The notes under the pieces were generated by a model. The model had not been told where the DNA came from. It ran no database searches and worked only from the letters and a program-made list of their open reading frames with translations. A program made the position numbers and the translations under genes. DNA of 64,000 nt from Myxococcota bacterium (GTDB lineage: Bacteria > Myxococcota_A > UBA796 > UBA9615 > JAKLKC01), in contig JAKLKC010000025.1 of the NCBI GenBank assembly GCA_023150875.1, forward strand, positions 25,255 to 89,254, in the 5' to 3' direction. This document shows, piece by piece, positions 24,729 through 33,809 of this stretch (positions are counted from its first letter, which is position 1; every line of letters begins with the position of its first letter).

Positions 24729-25319
24729 ATGGCGATCCGCCGCGTCTGCGTCTTCTGCGGCTCCAGCCCCGGCCGGAGCCCCCTCTACCTCGACCACGCC
24801 CGGCAGGTGGGCACCCTGCTGGCCCGCCGCGGGCTCGGCCTCGTGTACGGCGGGGCGAGCGTGGGCCTGATGGGCGCCGTCGCCGACGCGGCGCTGGAGG
24901 CGGGGGGCGAGGTCACCGGCGTGATCCCCGAGGGGGTGCTGGCGCGGGAGGTCGCCCACCGGGGGGTGACCACCCTGCACGTGGTCCCCTCGATGCACGC
25001 CCGCAAGGCGAAGATGGCCGCAGCCTCCGACGCCTTCGTCGTCCTCCCCGGGGGCTTCGGCACCCTGGAGGAGGCCTTCGAGGTCATCACCTGGGGCCAG
25101 CTCGGGATCCACCGCAAGCCCGTCGGGTTCCTGGACACCGGGGGCTTCTACGGCCCGCTCCTCGCCGCCATCGGGCACGCCATGGGCGAGGAGTTCATCT
25201 CGCCGGGGCTGCTGTCCCTCTTCGTCACCGCCCCGGACCCCGAGGCGCTGCTGGACGCCCTGGACGCCTGGCGCCCGAGGGACGTCGGGCCGAAGTGGAT
25301 GGAGCGCAAGGAGATCTGA
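24729..25319 (+). CDS. LOG family (TIGR00730) nucleotide 5'-monophosphate phosphoribohydrolase
   Basis: 196 aa. The signature PGGFGTLEEAFE is intact, with the N-terminal VCVFCGSSPG and VYGGASVGLMGAVADAAL blocks of the LOG/'lysine decarboxylase-like' family. Members release the free base from nucleoside monophosphates (cytokinin activation in plants; nucleotide turnover in bacteria). The start is ATG at 24729. It is followed directly by a UUCG-loop hairpin. The older annotation 'lysine decarboxylase' is not supported. Confidence 0.93.
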   Translation: MAIRRVCVFCGSSPGRSPLYLDHARQVGTLLARRGLGLVYGGASVGLMGAVADAALEAGGEVTGVIPEGVLAREVAHRGVTTLHVVPSMHARKAKMAAASDAFVVLPGGFGTLEEAFEVITWGQLGIHRKPVGFLDTGGFYGPLLAAIGHAMGEEFISPGLLSLFVTAPDPEALLDALDAWRPRDVGPKWMERKEI

Positions 25320-25333
25320 CCGCCTTCGGGCGG
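25320..25333 (+). terminator. UUCG tetraloop hairpin after the LOG gene
   Basis: CCGCC (25320-25324), TTCG loop, GGCGG (25329-25333), beginning at the base after the LOG stop codon. CUUCGG-type tetraloops are very stable. No T-tract follows; the next gene, bioF, begins 39-57 bases later. Confidence 0.45.
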
Positions 25334-25371
25334 GGCGCCGGGCCCACCGTCCGGTTGACACCCGCCCCCCC

Positions 25372-26562
25372 TTGCACGACCCTCCCGGCGTGCGCCGCCT
25401 GCCCTTCGCCCGCTCCGAGCTGGACGCCCTCGCCGAGGGGCGGCTCCTGCGCGTGCCGCCGGTGGTGGTCACCGGGGACGGGGTGCGGGGCCGCGTCGAC
25501 GGGCGCGAGGCGGTGCTGTTCTGCGGCAACGACTACCTCGCCCTGCGCCACCACCCGCGGGTGATCGAGGGGGCGGCCCGGGCCCTCCGGGAGGAGGGGG
25601 CGGGCTCGGGCTCGTCCCGGCTGGTGGCGGGCACCCTCCCCTGCCACCTCGCCCTGGAGGCGGCCCTCGCGGAGCGCTTCGGGGCCGAGGCGGCGCTGCT
25701 GTTCGCCTCGGGCTACCACGCCAACCTCGCCGTGCTGGGCGCCCTCACCGGCGAGGGGGACCTGGTGGCCAGCGACGCCCTGGACCACGCCTCCCTCATC
25801 GACGGCTGCCGCCTCTCCCGCGCCCGCACCGCCGTCTTCGCCCACGCGGACCCCGCGGACCTTGCGGCCCGCCTGGACGCCCCGGCCCGGAGGCGCTTCG
25901 TCGTCACCGAGGGGCTCTTCTCCATGGACGGGGACGTCGCCCCCCTGGGGGCCCTGCTGGACGTCGCCGAGCGCGCCGGCGCCCACGCCATCGTCGACGA
26001 CGCCCACGGCCTGGGGGTCCTCGGCCCCACCGGGGGCGGGGCGGTGGAGGAGGCGGGGCTCCTGGACCGCGTCCCGGTGCGGACCGGCACCCTGGGCAAG
26101 GCGCTGGGCTCCCACGGGGCCTTCGTCCTGTGCGATCCCGACACCCGGGAGCTGCTGCTCAACCGAGGGCGGACCTTCGTGTTCACCACCGGCCTCCCCC
26201 CCGCCGCCTGCGGCGCCGCCCTGGCCGCCCTCGCCCTGCTGGACGACGAGCCCTGGCGTCGCGAGCGCGCCCTGGCCCTCGCCGGCCGCCTCCGGGACGG
26301 ACTGCGCGCCCTGGGTCTCGACACCGGCCCCTCCGCCCGCCAGATCGTCCCCGTGATGCTGGGCACCGAGGCGCGGGCCCTGGCCCTGGCCGCCGCCCTC
26401 CTCCGCCGCGGCGTCTACGCCCAGGCGATCCGCCCCCCGACGGTGCCCCGCGGCACCAGCCGGATCCGCTTCACCCTGTCCGCCGGCCACTCCCGGGACG
26501 ACGTGGACCGCGCCCTGGACGCCGTCTCGGGGGCCCTCGCCGAGCTGCCCCCGCTGGCCTGA
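25372..26562 (+). CDS. bioF: 8-amino-7-oxononanoate synthase
   Basis: About 390-396 aa. A PLP-dependent alpha-oxoamine synthase that joins pimeloyl-CoA/ACP and L-alanine, the first dedicated biotin ring step. Blocks seen: CGNDYLALRHHP, SGSSRLVAGT, FASGYHANLA, DALDHASLIDG, EGLFSMDGD and VDDAHGLGVLG. The PLP lysine lies in TLGKALGSHGAF, with LGTEARALALA and IRPPTVPRGTSRIRFTLSA at the end. TTG at 25372 and GTG at 25390 are both possible starts; the conserved part begins after either. It heads the order bioF-bioA-bioD. No BioB or pimeloyl-synthesis gene is in the window. Confidence 0.94.
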   Translation: MHDPPGVRRLPFARSELDALAEGRLLRVPPVVVTGDGVRGRVDGREAVLFCGNDYLALRHHPRVIEGAARALREEGAGSGSSRLVAGTLPCHLALEAALAERFGAEAALLFASGYHANLAVLGALTGEGDLVASDALDHASLIDGCRLSRARTAVFAHADPADLAARLDAPARRRFVVTEGLFSMDGDVAPLGALLDVAERAGAHAIVDDAHGLGVLGPTGGGAVEEAGLLDRVPVRTGTLGKALGSHGAFVLCDPDTRELLLNRGRTFVFTTGLPPAACGAALAALALLDDEPWRRERALALAGRLRDGLRALGLDTGPSARQIVPVMLGTEARALALAAALLRRGVYAQAIRPPTVPRGTSRIRFTLSAGHSRDDVDRALDAVSGALAELPPLA

Positions 26563-26569
26563 ACCGCCC

Positions 26570-28024
26570 ATGCCCGCCCCCTTCGCCTTCCGCCCCGCCG
26601 CCGACCTCCACCCGTTCGGGGACCCGCGCCCCCTCCCCGAGGCCGAGGCCGCGCGCCTCCTCGAACTGGACCGCCGGGTCCTGTGGAAGCCCTTCACCCA
26701 GATGCGGGACTACGTCGGCGAGGAGCAGGTGGTGATCGTGGAGGGCCGGGGGAACTGGCTGCTGGACCACCGGGGGCGCCCCCTCCTGGACGGCGTGTCG
26801 AGCCTGTGGGTGAACGTGCACGGCCACCGGGTCCCCGAGGTCGACGCCGCCGTGGCCGCGCAGCTCGGGCGCCTCGCCCACTCCACCCTCCTCGGCCCCT
26901 CCCACCCCGCCGCCATCGAGCTGGCGGCCGAGCTGGTGGCCCGCGCCCCCTCTCCCCGCCTGAGCCGTGTCTTCTACTCCGACTCCGGCAGCACCGCCGT
27001 CGAGATCGCGGTGAAGATGGCCTTCCAATATTGGAAACAGCAGCCCCGGGAGTCGGACCGGGCCCGGGACGTCTTCGTCACCCTGGACAACGCCTACCAC
27101 GGCGACACCCTGGGCTCGGTGAGCGTCGGGGGGATCTCCCTGTTCCACGGCCTCTACGCCCCCCTCCTCTTCCGGGCCGAGAGGGCCACCTCCCCCTCCT
27201 GTTACCGCTGCCCCCTGGGGCGGAGCCTGCCCGGCTGCGGGATCGCCTGCGCGGACGACGTGGAGCGCGCCTTCGCCGCCCACCCCGGGAGGGTGGCCGC
27301 CCTGGTGGTGGAGCCCCTGGTGCAGGGGGCCGCGGGGATCCTGGTCTACCCCGACGAGTTCCTGGCCCGGGCGGCGCGGATCGCCCGGGACCACGGGGCG
27401 CTGCTGATCGTGGACGAGGTCGCCACCGGCTTCGGCCGCACCGGCACGATGTGGGCCTGCGAGCAGGCCGGGGTGGAGCCGGACCTGCTGTGCGCCGCCA
27501 AGGGGATCGGCGCGGGCTACCTGCCCCTGGCGGCGACCCTGGCCACCGAGGCGATCTACGATGCCTTCCTCGGGGCCCACGAGGACTTCCGCACCTTCTT
27601 CCACGGCCACAGCTTCACCGGCAACCCGCTGGCCTGCGCCGCCGGGCTGGCCTCCCTGCGCCTGTTCGACGAGGGGCGGGTGCTGGAGCGGGCGCGGGCC
27701 CTCGGGGGAAGGCTCGGGGAACGCCTCGCCCCCTTCCGCGACCACCCCCGCGTCGGGGACGTGCGGCGGCGCGGGGTGATGGTGGGGATCGAGCTGGTCC
27801 GGGACCGGGGGACGAAGGAGCCCTACCCCCCGGCCGCGAAGGTGGGCCAGCGGGTGGTGGCCCGGGCCCGGGAGGCGGGGGTGCTGGCGCGGCCCCTGGG
27901 CCCGGTGCTGGTGCTGAACCCCCCCCTCTCCCTGACCGACGACGAGGCGGACCTGTTGTGCGGAGTCCTGTACGAGGCGATGGACGCGGTGACCCTGGAA
28001 CTGGACGGAGAGCTGGGGGGGTGA
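26570..28024 (+). CDS. bioA: Adenosylmethionine-8-amino-7-oxononanoate aminotransferase
   Basis: 484 aa class III aminotransferase, converting KAPA to DAPA with SAM as amino donor. Blocks: LWKPFTQM at the N-terminus (specific for BioA), [32 protein letters not shown], and [32 protein letters not shown] has the PLP-ring aspartate and [13 protein letters not shown] the PLP lysine. [18 protein letters not shown] follows. The start is ATG at 26570, 7 bases after bioF. An internal stretch [21 protein letters not shown] contains four Cys, a feature of some BioA subgroups. It overlaps bioD by GTGA. Confidence 0.95.
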   Translation: MPAPFAFRPAADLHPFGDPRPLPEAEAARLLELDRRVLWKPFTQMRDYVGEEQVVIVEGRGNWLLDHRGRPLLDGVSSLWVNVHGHRVPEVDAAVAAQLGRLAHSTLLGPSHPAAIELAAELVARAPSPRLSRVFYSDSGSTAVEIAVKMAFQYWKQQPRESDRARDVFVTLDNAYHGDTLGSVSVGGISLFHGLYAPLLFRAERATSPSCYRCPLGRSLPGCGIACADDVERAFAAHPGRVAALVVEPLVQGAAGILVYPDEFLARAARIARDHGALLIVDEVATGFGRTGTMWACEQAGVEPDLLCAAKGIGAGYLPLAATLATEAIYDAFLGAHEDFRTFFHGHSFTGNPLACAAGLASLRLFDEGRVLERARALGGRLGERLAPFRDHPRVGDVRRRGVMVGIELVRDRGTKEPYPPAAKVGQRVVARAREAGVLARPLGPVLVLNPPLSLTDDEADLLCGVLYEAMDAVTLELDGELGG

Positions 28025-28764
28025 CGGCCGCCCCCTTCCGCGCCGGCCTCGCCGTCACCGGCACCGACACCGGGATCGGCAAGACCGCCGTGTCCCGGGG
28101 GCTGCTGGCGCGGCTCCGGGGGGACGACCTGGTCGTGGCGGCGTTCAAGGCGGTGGAGTCGGGCTGCGCCCCGGGGGCGGACGGCGCGCCGGTGCCCGCG
28201 GACGCCCTCTCCCTGTGGGAGGCCGCGGGGCGGCGCGGTCCCCCCGAGGCCGCCTGCGGCCTGGCCCTGGAGGAGCCCCTGTCCCCCGCCCTGGCGGCGC
28301 GCCGGGCGGGTGTGGAGATCGGGCCCCGGGACCTCGCCGCCCGGGCCCGGGTCGCCGGGGCGGGGGCGGACCTGCTGCTGGTGGAGGGCGCCGGGGGGCT
28401 GCTGGCGCCCCTGTGGGACGGCGGGGACCTGGCCGACCTCGCCCGGGACCTGGGGCTGGCCCTGCTGGTGGTGGCGGGCAACCGCCTCGGCGTCCAGAAC
28501 CACGCCCTCCTGACCGTCCGGACCGCCCGCGCCGCCGGCCTGCGGGTCGCGGGCGTGGTGCTGAACGAGGTCGCCGCCCCCGATCCCGCGGACCTCGCCC
28601 GGGCGACCAACGCTGGGGAGCTGGCGAGGCTGCTGGGGGGTCCCGGAGCGTCCGAGGCGCCCTTCCTGGGCACCGTGCCGTGGATCGCCGGGGCCGGGAC
28701 CGAGGACCTGGCGGGGGCGATGCCGACGGCGCTGCTGGCCGCGGTCCGCTCGCTCTCGGAGTAG
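28021..28764 (+). CDS. bioD: ATP-dependent dethiobiotin synthetase
   Basis: 247 aa. It carries the BioD P-loop variant GTDTGIGKTAV near the N-terminus, then FKAVESGC (substrate lysine), LLLVEGAGGLLAPL, and VAGNRLGVQNHALLTVRTARAAGLRVAGVVLNE. It closes the ureido ring of DAPA using CO2 and ATP. The GTG at 28021 overlaps the bioA stop as GTGA, so translation is coupled. Last gene of the biotin set, followed by 192 bases before the histidine kinase. Confidence 0.95.
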   Translation: MTAAPFRAGLAVTGTDTGIGKTAVSRGLLARLRGDDLVVAAFKAVESGCAPGADGAPVPADALSLWEAAGRRGPPEAACGLALEEPLSPALAARRAGVEIGPRDLAARARVAGAGADLLLVEGAGGLLAPLWDGGDLADLARDLGLALLVVAGNRLGVQNHALLTVRTARAAGLRVAGVVLNEVAAPDPADLARATNAGELARLLGGPGASEAPFLGTVPWIAGAGTEDLAGAMPTALLAAVRSLSE

Positions 28765-28943
28765 TTCCGCCCCTTCCGCCCTGATCGAAGTGGCCGGTCC
28801 AGCTCCAACTCCGCGGAGCTCATCGCCGAGCGGTCCACCGGCGACCCGACGGTCCGGGTCTCGGCCTCCCCACACCCGGCGCGGGGCGGGCGTCCCCGGA
28901 TCCCACCGGTCTGGCCACTCTCCCCTCTCCTCGTGATCGGTCC

Positions 28944-28949
28944 TACACT
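28944..28949 (+). promoter_or_regulatory. Possible -10 (TACACT) of a leaderless kinase mRNA
   Basis: TACACT ends 7 bases before the ATG at 28957, the spacing expected of a leaderless transcript. No ribosome site precedes that ATG, which agrees with this reading. No -35 seen. Confidence 0.3.
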
Positions 28950-28956
28950 CCCAGCC

Positions 28957-31647
28957 ATGCCTCCGTCACGCCCCCATCCCCGGCGATCACGATGGACCGT
29001 CCCGTCGGTCGCGCTGATCCTGGTGCTCGCGCTGACCGCGGGGGTGTCCGCCTGGATGGAGCGGGCGGTCCGGGCCCGCGACCTCGACTGGTTCCGCAAC
29101 GCCGTCGAGTCCAGCGAGGACCGGATCCACAACCGGCTCGCCAACTACGTCCTCGTGTTGTACGGCGCCCGCGGGCTCCTCGCGGCGGACCACGACGTCA
29201 CCTCCGCCGAGTTCCACGCCTACGCCGAACAGCTCGAGCTCCAGCGGCGCTACCCCGGGATCCAGGGGATCGGCTTCGCGAAGCGGATCCCCCCCGGCCA
29301 GGCGGGAGCGCTGGTCCAGGAGCGCCTCCGCGACGGCCTCACCGGGTTCCGGGTGTGGCCGGATCCGGCGGGCGGAGAGTCCCACGCCATCGTGTTCCTC
29401 GAACCCCTGGACCGCCGCAACCGCGCCGCGCTCGGGTACGACATGTCGAGCGAGGCGGAGCGGCGGCGGGCGATGGAGCGGGCGCGGGACACGGGCGAGC
29501 CCGCCGCGACCGGCCGGGTGACCCTGGTCCAGGAGATCGACGCCAAGAAGCAGTCGGGCTTCTTGATCTACCTCGCGGTCTACGCGGGCGGGCGCACTCC
29601 CGAGACGGTGGCCGAGCGTCGCGACAGGCTCCTGGGCTTCGTCTACAGCCCCTTCCGCACCGGCGACCTGTTCCGGGGGATCTTCGGCACCGAGACCCGC
29701 CCGCGCATCGCCTTCGAGGTCCACGACTCCCCCTCGACGGGCACCACCTCGCTGATGTACGCGTCGACCCCGCGGGGCGACCCGCCGGGATACCGCCCGC
29801 GCCACGTCGCGCGCCGGACCCTGGAGATCGCCGGGCGACCCTGGACGGTCGACTTCCGGACCCGCCCCGCCTTCGACTCCACCCCGAGCGCCTCGCTGTT
29901 GTGGCTGGTCCCCATCACCGGGCTCCTGCTCGGGGGCATGCTGTTCGTCCTGCTGCGGGTCCAGGTGCGGGCGCGGGAAGAGGCGGAGCGGAGCGAGGCG
30001 CGGCTGCGGTTCCTGGCCCGGGCCACCGGGGCGATCCAGAGATCCCTCGATCCCCGGTCCATGCTCGTCGCCGTCGCTGCCGAGGCGGTCCCCAGGCTCG
30101 GCGAGAGGTGCCTCGCCGACCTGGTGGGTCCCGAGGGCACGCTGGAGCCCGTCGCCGACGCCCGCGCCCCGGGCGGCGCCCTGGAAGTCGCGCCGGATCC
30201 CGCTCCGGCTGGGATGCGCCCGCGCCCGGGGGAGGCGATGGCCCGGATCCTCGACGGCGGTCGCGCGGCGGTCGTGCTGGCCGCGGACGCGCTCCGGGGG
30301 CGGGAGGATGACGCTCCGGGGGGCGCGACGGCCCGGCCGGAGGGAGCGGAGTGGGCCCTCGTGGCGCCGCTGGTCGCCCGGGGCGCCACGCTGGGGGTGC
30401 TCACGTTCCTGTCGCCGCGGCCCGCGACCGCGTCGGACCTGGGCCTGGCGGAGGAGCTGGCGAGCCGGGCCGGCCTCGCGCTGGACAACGCGAGGCTCTA
30501 CCAGGATGCTCAAGAGGCCAACCGGCGCAAGGACCGGTTCCTGGCGATGCTCGGCCACGAGCTCCGGAACCCCCTGGCCGCGATCCAGTACGCGCTGCGC
30601 CTGCTCGGGCGGGCGAGCGATGGCGACGGTGGGGCGCGCGGGGTGATCGCCCGCCAGGCGAGACAGCTCGCGCGGCTGGTCGACGACCTCCTGGACGTGT
30701 CCCGCATCGACGCCGGGAAGATCACGCTGCGGCTGAGCACCGTCGATCTCCGAGAGGTCGCGTTGTCGTCGTGGGAGGCGCATCGCCCCACGTGGGAGTC
30801 CCGCGGTCAGCGTGGTGCGGCGCGCGTCCCGGACGAGCCGGTGTGGGTGGAGGGCGATCCCGCGCGCCTGGAGCAGGTCGTTTCCAACTTGTTGGACAAC
30901 GCGATCAAGTACACCCCCCCGGGGGGACGGATCGCGCTCGACGTCTCCCGGGCGGGGACCTGCGCGGTGCTCGCCGTCGAGGACGACGGGATCGGGATCG
31001 CGCCCGAGATGCTGCCGCGGATCTTCGAGCTGTTCACCCAGGAGGAGCGGTCGGTCGGCCGGACCCAGGGAGGACTCGGCCTCGGACTGGCGCTGGTGCG
31101 CGAGCTGGTCCGCATGCACGGGGGCGAGGTGGTGGCGTCGAGCCCGGGGCCGGACCGGGGCAGCCGCTTCGAGGTGCGGGTCCCGCTGGCCGCCCCGGGC
31201 GGGGTGCGCCCCGCCCCAGAGGGAATCCCGGCCCGCCCCGCGCGGCGCCGCATCCTGATCGTCGAGGACCAGGATGACGTCCGGGAGACGCTGCGGGAGG
31301 TCCTGGAGATGGAGGGGCACACCGTCGCCACCGCCGTGGACGGACCTGGAGGGGTGGACGGGGCGAGGGCCTTCCGGCCGGACGTCGCCCTGGTGGACAT
31401 CGGCCTGCCGGGCTTCGACGGCCTGGAGGTGGCGCGGCGCATCCGGAGCGGGCCCGTGGGGCGGACCTGCGTCCTGCTGGCGCTGACCGGGTACGGGCAG
31501 CCGGCGGACCGGGAGCGCGCCCTGGCGGCGGGGTTCGACGGCCACCTCGTCAAGCCGGTGGACCCGGACGCCCTGGGCGAGTGGATCGCGGGAGCGGGGC
31601 ACTCCCCCGAGCCGGGAAGGCATGTGGCCGGGCCGCGGGCGTTCTAG
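28957..31647 (+). CDS. Hybrid sensor histidine kinase (CHASE-GAF-HisKA-HATPase-REC)
   Basis: 896 aa inner-membrane protein. Two transmembrane helices (about residues 17-35 and 308-335) flank an extracytoplasmic CHASE domain (PGIQGIGFAKRIPP, VFLEPLDRRNRAALGYDMSS) that binds small ligands. A GAF-like cytoplasmic domain follows (about 355-515), then HisKA with phospho-acceptor His534 in MLGHELRNPLAA, and the HATPase with N box LEQVVSNLLDNAIKYTPP and G boxes DDGIGIAP and GGLGLGLALV. A C-terminal receiver has phospho-acceptor Asp814 in LVDIGLPGFDG. The ATG at 28957 follows a TACACT hexamer by only 7 bases, so the mRNA may be leaderless. No partner regulator is adjacent; its stop overlaps the convergent gene's stop in CTAG. 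Confidence 0.93.
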   Translation: MPPSRPHPRRSRWTVPSVALILVLALTAGVSAWMERAVRARDLDWFRNAVESSEDRIHNRLANYVLVLYGARGLLAADHDVTSAEFHAYAEQLELQRRYPGIQGIGFAKRIPPGQAGALVQERLRDGLTGFRVWPDPAGGESHAIVFLEPLDRRNRAALGYDMSSEAERRRAMERARDTGEPAATGRVTLVQEIDAKKQSGFLIYLAVYAGGRTPETVAERRDRLLGFVYSPFRTGDLFRGIFGTETRPRIAFEVHDSPSTGTTSLMYASTPRGDPPGYRPRHVARRTLEIAGRPWTVDFRTRPAFDSTPSASLLWLVPITGLLLGGMLFVLLRVQVRAREEAERSEARLRFLARATGAIQRSLDPRSMLVAVAAEAVPRLGERCLADLVGPEGTLEPVADARAPGGALEVAPDPAPAGMRPRPGEAMARILDGGRAAVVLAADALRGREDDAPGGATARPEGAEWALVAPLVARGATLGVLTFLSPRPATASDLGLAEELASRAGLALDNARLYQDAQEANRRKDRFLAMLGHELRNPLAAIQYALRLLGRASDGDGGARGVIARQARQLARLVDDLLDVSRIDAGKITLRLSTVDLREVALSSWEAHRPTWESRGQRGAARVPDEPVWVEGDPARLEQVVSNLLDNAIKYTPPGGRIALDVSRAGTCAVLAVEDDGIGIAPEMLPRIFELFTQEERSVGRTQGGLGLGLALVRELVRMHGGEVVASSPGPDRGSRFEVRVPLAAPGGVRPAPEGIPARPARRRILIVEDQDDVRETLREVLEMEGHTVATAVDGPGGVDGARAFRPDVALVDIGLPGFDGLEVARRIRSGPVGRTCVLLALTGYGQPADRERALAAGFDGHLVKPVDPDALGEWIAGAGHSPEPGRHVAGPRAF

Positions 31648-32279
31648 TCAGGAGGGCCCACCTCGTCCCCGACGGCCACAGCCGCCGCCACGACTTCTTC
31701 CGGACCGAGGGGAGTCCTCGCGGGGACCAGGCTGTCGGTGAGGGGCTTCAGGACGTCCTGGACAAGCTTCTCGGAATCCGACACCCGGACGAGGGGGAGC
31801 GCCAGGCACCACGTCTCTTCCCATCCCCATCCGTTGGGAGTTCCCGCGGAGTTGACCCAGCGAGCGGGCGAACCGTCCCTCGGGCAGTCCGTCCAGCCGA
31901 TCATCTTGGGCGCCCAAGCCTGGGGCTGAACCTTGTCGTCCCGGAACCGCACCCAACCCGCGCTAACGAGGGGCTCGACGAAGGGGCGTCGATGCGCCTC
32001 GGGCTGGCGCGGGCAGAGGACCACCGATACGAACACCAGCCGGTCGGGATGGTCCTTCGGCGGCTGGTACAGGCGGAACGCGTATTCCGGTGTCCAGCGA
32101 TCGGGGAGCACCACCGAGTAGGACAGCTCGGCCAGGGCGGTGTTGTCCTTGCGAGGCCGATACCCGAGGGTTCTCAGGTGATCGTCGCAGGTGCGGAGCA
32201 GCAGCGCCACCTCGGCGTGCAGGCGGCGGACGCTCATGAGTGCCTGGTACATCGCCACCCCATCGGCTTGTTTCGTCAT
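31644..32279 (-). CDS. Unknown partner of PD-(D/E)XK nuclease
   Basis: 211 aa, not recognised. The ATG at 32279 overlaps the nuclease stop as ATGA. The N-terminus is helical (MYQALMSVRRLHAEVALLL), followed by beta-rich segments (LAELSYSVVLPDRW, FVSVVLCPR, WVRFRDDKVQPQ, WGWEETWCLALPLVRVSD), and an acidic end. The Trp-rich, acidic, mixed-strand middle looks like a recognition or cargo domain. The longer frame to 32414 lies inside the nuclease gene. Its stop overlaps the stop of the histidine kinase gene (CTAG at 31644-31647), so there is no terminator space between them. Confidence 0.7.
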   Translation of the reverse strand: MTKQADGVAMYQALMSVRRLHAEVALLLRTCDDHLRTLGYRPRKDNTALAELSYSVVLPDRWTPEYAFRLYQPPKDHPDRLVFVSVVLCPRQPEAHRRPFVEPLVSAGWVRFRDDKVQPQAWAPKMIGWTDCPRDGSPARWVNSAGTPNGWGWEETWCLALPLVRVSDSEKLVQDVLKPLTDSLVPARTPLGPEEVVAAAVAVGDEVGPPD

Positions 32280-33040
32280 TCCATCCTCCCGAAAGTCCAA
32301 GGCGGCGCAACCTTGACATGCGGCCACGTGAACCGGCGGCAGAACCGGTACGGTGGGACCTCCTGCGCCCCGGTGCATCCCTGGTACCGCTCCAGGCCCC
32401 ACCGCTCGAGACATGCGGCTGCGTCCTCGGTCAGGCTTGCGAGGAGCGGCATGGAGCGCCGGACCCGGTGGGCGGCGTCAGACAGGATCGGCCCCACATC
32501 CCGCCACGAGATCCACCACATCGGCGCGTCCAGAACGGGCTCCCGACGGAGTTCGGCGTGAGATTCGGCGAGGTCGCCTTCGGGGATCGACAAGTCTTCG
32601 GTGACGTAGAGGAGCCCGAGGAACATCCGGGTGGTCCCCGCGATCCGCCGACCGTTCCGCACCTGGCGAGCGAGCTGATCCCTGTCACCCCGACCGGACT
32701 TGGGGCTCTTCCGCTTGCACTCGACCACCAGGAGCGTGGGCGGCTGCCCCGGGACCTTCAACGTGAGGGTGACATCCGGCTCGGCGCCGTGGGGCTCGCC
32801 ATCGGCGTGCCACCACGGCCAGAACTCCACGTCGACGTCCACGGCCCGGTGCGCGACATCGGACAGATCCCCCCCATCCCCGTCCATGCCGCCTGTCCCG
32901 GACTTTGCCAAGTCTAGGAAGGGCTGGAATCCGAACGCCACGGGAAGCTGGTCCAGAGCTCCGAAGACCACCGACGTGAGCAGGTCTTCGTACCCGTCCA
33001 CTGACCTCGGGATCTTGCCCTTCAGGATCGCCTGCAGCAT
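32276..33040 (-). CDS. PD-(D/E)XK nuclease-like protein, first gene of a two-gene module
   Basis: 254 aa. The nuclease core is visible as EPDVTLTL (Asp89), then LLVVECKRKSP (Glu107, Lys109) followed by QLARQVRNG, a restriction-endonuclease-like arrangement D-(18)-E-x-K. An N-terminal segment (GYEDLLTSVVFGALDQLP) fits a helical scaffold, and the C-terminal part is Trp/Cys-rich (MWWISWRDVG; PYRFCRRFTWPH). The ATG at 33040 has a TATCAT hexamer 6 bases upstream and no ribosome site, suggesting a leaderless message. Paired with a 211-aa unknown protein by an ATGA overlap. Nuclease-plus-partner pairs of this form are typical of small defence systems; activity is inferred. Confidence 0.75.
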   Translation of the reverse strand: MLQAILKGKIPRSVDGYEDLLTSVVFGALDQLPVAFGFQPFLDLAKSGTGGMDGDGGDLSDVAHRAVDVDVEFWPWWHADGEPHGAEPDVTLTLKVPGQPPTLLVVECKRKSPKSGRGDRDQLARQVRNGRRIAGTTRMFLGLLYVTEDLSIPEGDLAESHAELRREPVLDAPMWWISWRDVGPILSDAAHRVRRSMPLLASLTEDAAACLERWGLERYQGCTGAQEVPPYRFCRRFTWPHVKVAPPWTFGRME

Positions 33041-33376
33041 GGGCGGATGATACTTGCTGGCAGGCGGCTCCGTCTACGGCCGGGACGGGATACGAGCGGC
33101 CGTGGAGGCGGGATGGGGGCGGGCCTCGTGGCCACGGGAGCGGCGGCCCTCGGGATCGCCGCGGCTACGGTCCTCCTCGCCCGAAGCGGGGCTTTGCGGA
33201 GGGAGGGGCGGGGGGAGAGTCCATCCGGGACGCGGTCTTCCACTTGAGGGTCCCGCGGGCGGACCCCGCGTCTCCCGGGCGGGGCACATGGGATGCTTCC
33301 GCCCGGCGGAAGGCCGCCAATCCCGGCGCAGGAAGCGCCCGAGCGCTCGCGCGGCACCCGAAGAAGGGAGAGGCCC
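33041..33376. other. 336-bp gap upstream of a small secreted ORF
   Basis: Apart from the TATCAT element near its left end I see no coding region with a start signal, no repeat and no clear hairpin. It separates divergent genes and should hold both promoters. Confidence 0.4.
33047..33052 (-). promoter_or_regulatory. Possible -10 (TATCAT) of a leaderless nuclease mRNA
   Basis: Minus-strand TATCAT (33052-33047) ends 6 bases before the ATG of the PD-(D/E)XK gene. Placement agrees with a leaderless transcript; the -35 region shows no match. Confidence 0.3.
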
Positions 33377-33751
33377 ATGACGAGGCGATGGTGGAGGCTC
33401 GGCCCCGGGCTGGTCCTCGCGCTCTGGGGAGCGACGGCGTTCGGATCCACCGGATCCGGCGACGCTGACCAGGAGGCCGCGCAGGCGGGGACGCACGGCT
33501 CCGGCGCGACCGCCCGCGAGGTGCGCGACGGGCGTGGCGGGCGGGGCGGCGGCCCGGGATGCCTCGCCTGGGGCTTCTTCGCCGCCCCGGAATACGGCCG
33601 GGCGGCCCCAGATCCCGGCGACGGCCTCCCCGCCGCCGATCATTGCTGGTGCACGCTGGCAGGGCGGGGGGCGCCGACCCGTTCCCTCCGCCCGGACCCG
33701 TCCTCGCCCCGGAGGCGCCCTCCCCCGCATTGTCGTCCGACCCCTTCTTGA
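33377..33751 (+). CDS. Putative small secreted protein
   Basis: 124 aa. The first 38 residues look like a real signal peptide (MTRRWWRLGPGLVLALWGATAFGS) and the ATG at 33377 has AGGGAGAGG just upstream. The rest is Gly/Arg/Pro-rich with an HCWCTL Cys pair and an unconvincing Pro/Arg end, so only the N-terminal half may be genuine and a frame error is possible. Followed after 58 bases by the RDD gene. No family match. Confidence 0.35.
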   Translation: MTRRWWRLGPGLVLALWGATAFGSTGSGDADQEAAQAGTHGSGATAREVRDGRGGRGGGPGCLAWGFFAAPEYGRAAPDPGDGLPAADHCWCTLAGRGAPTRSLRPDPSSPRRRPPPHCRPTPS

Positions 33752-33786
33752 TTGCGAAATCGGGCCAGCCACCTCGTTGGATCCCG

Positions 33787-33792
33787 TATGCT
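33787..33792 (+). promoter_or_regulatory. Possible -10 element TATGCT before RDD gene
   Basis: TATGCT 17 bases before the GTG at 33810, same hexamer as at 22606-22611. An AT-rich patch (TTGATTGCGAAAT, 33748-33760) lies further upstream, but spacing to it is too long for a -35. Confidence 0.25.
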
Positions 33793-33809
33793 CCCTCTGG
33801 AGACGCCCC

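Noticed and set aside
24729..25319. Lysine decarboxylase annotation for the PGGxGTxxE protein
   Set aside because: The motif and size are those of LOG phosphoribohydrolases; there is no PLP-binding site.
25354..25359. TTGACA upstream of bioF
   Set aside because: Too close to the bioF start and no -10 at 16-18 bases; probably chance.
28987..31623. Minus-strand frame of about 880 codons over the histidine kinase
   Set aside because: Antisense shadow of a protein with clear His534 and Asp814 sites.
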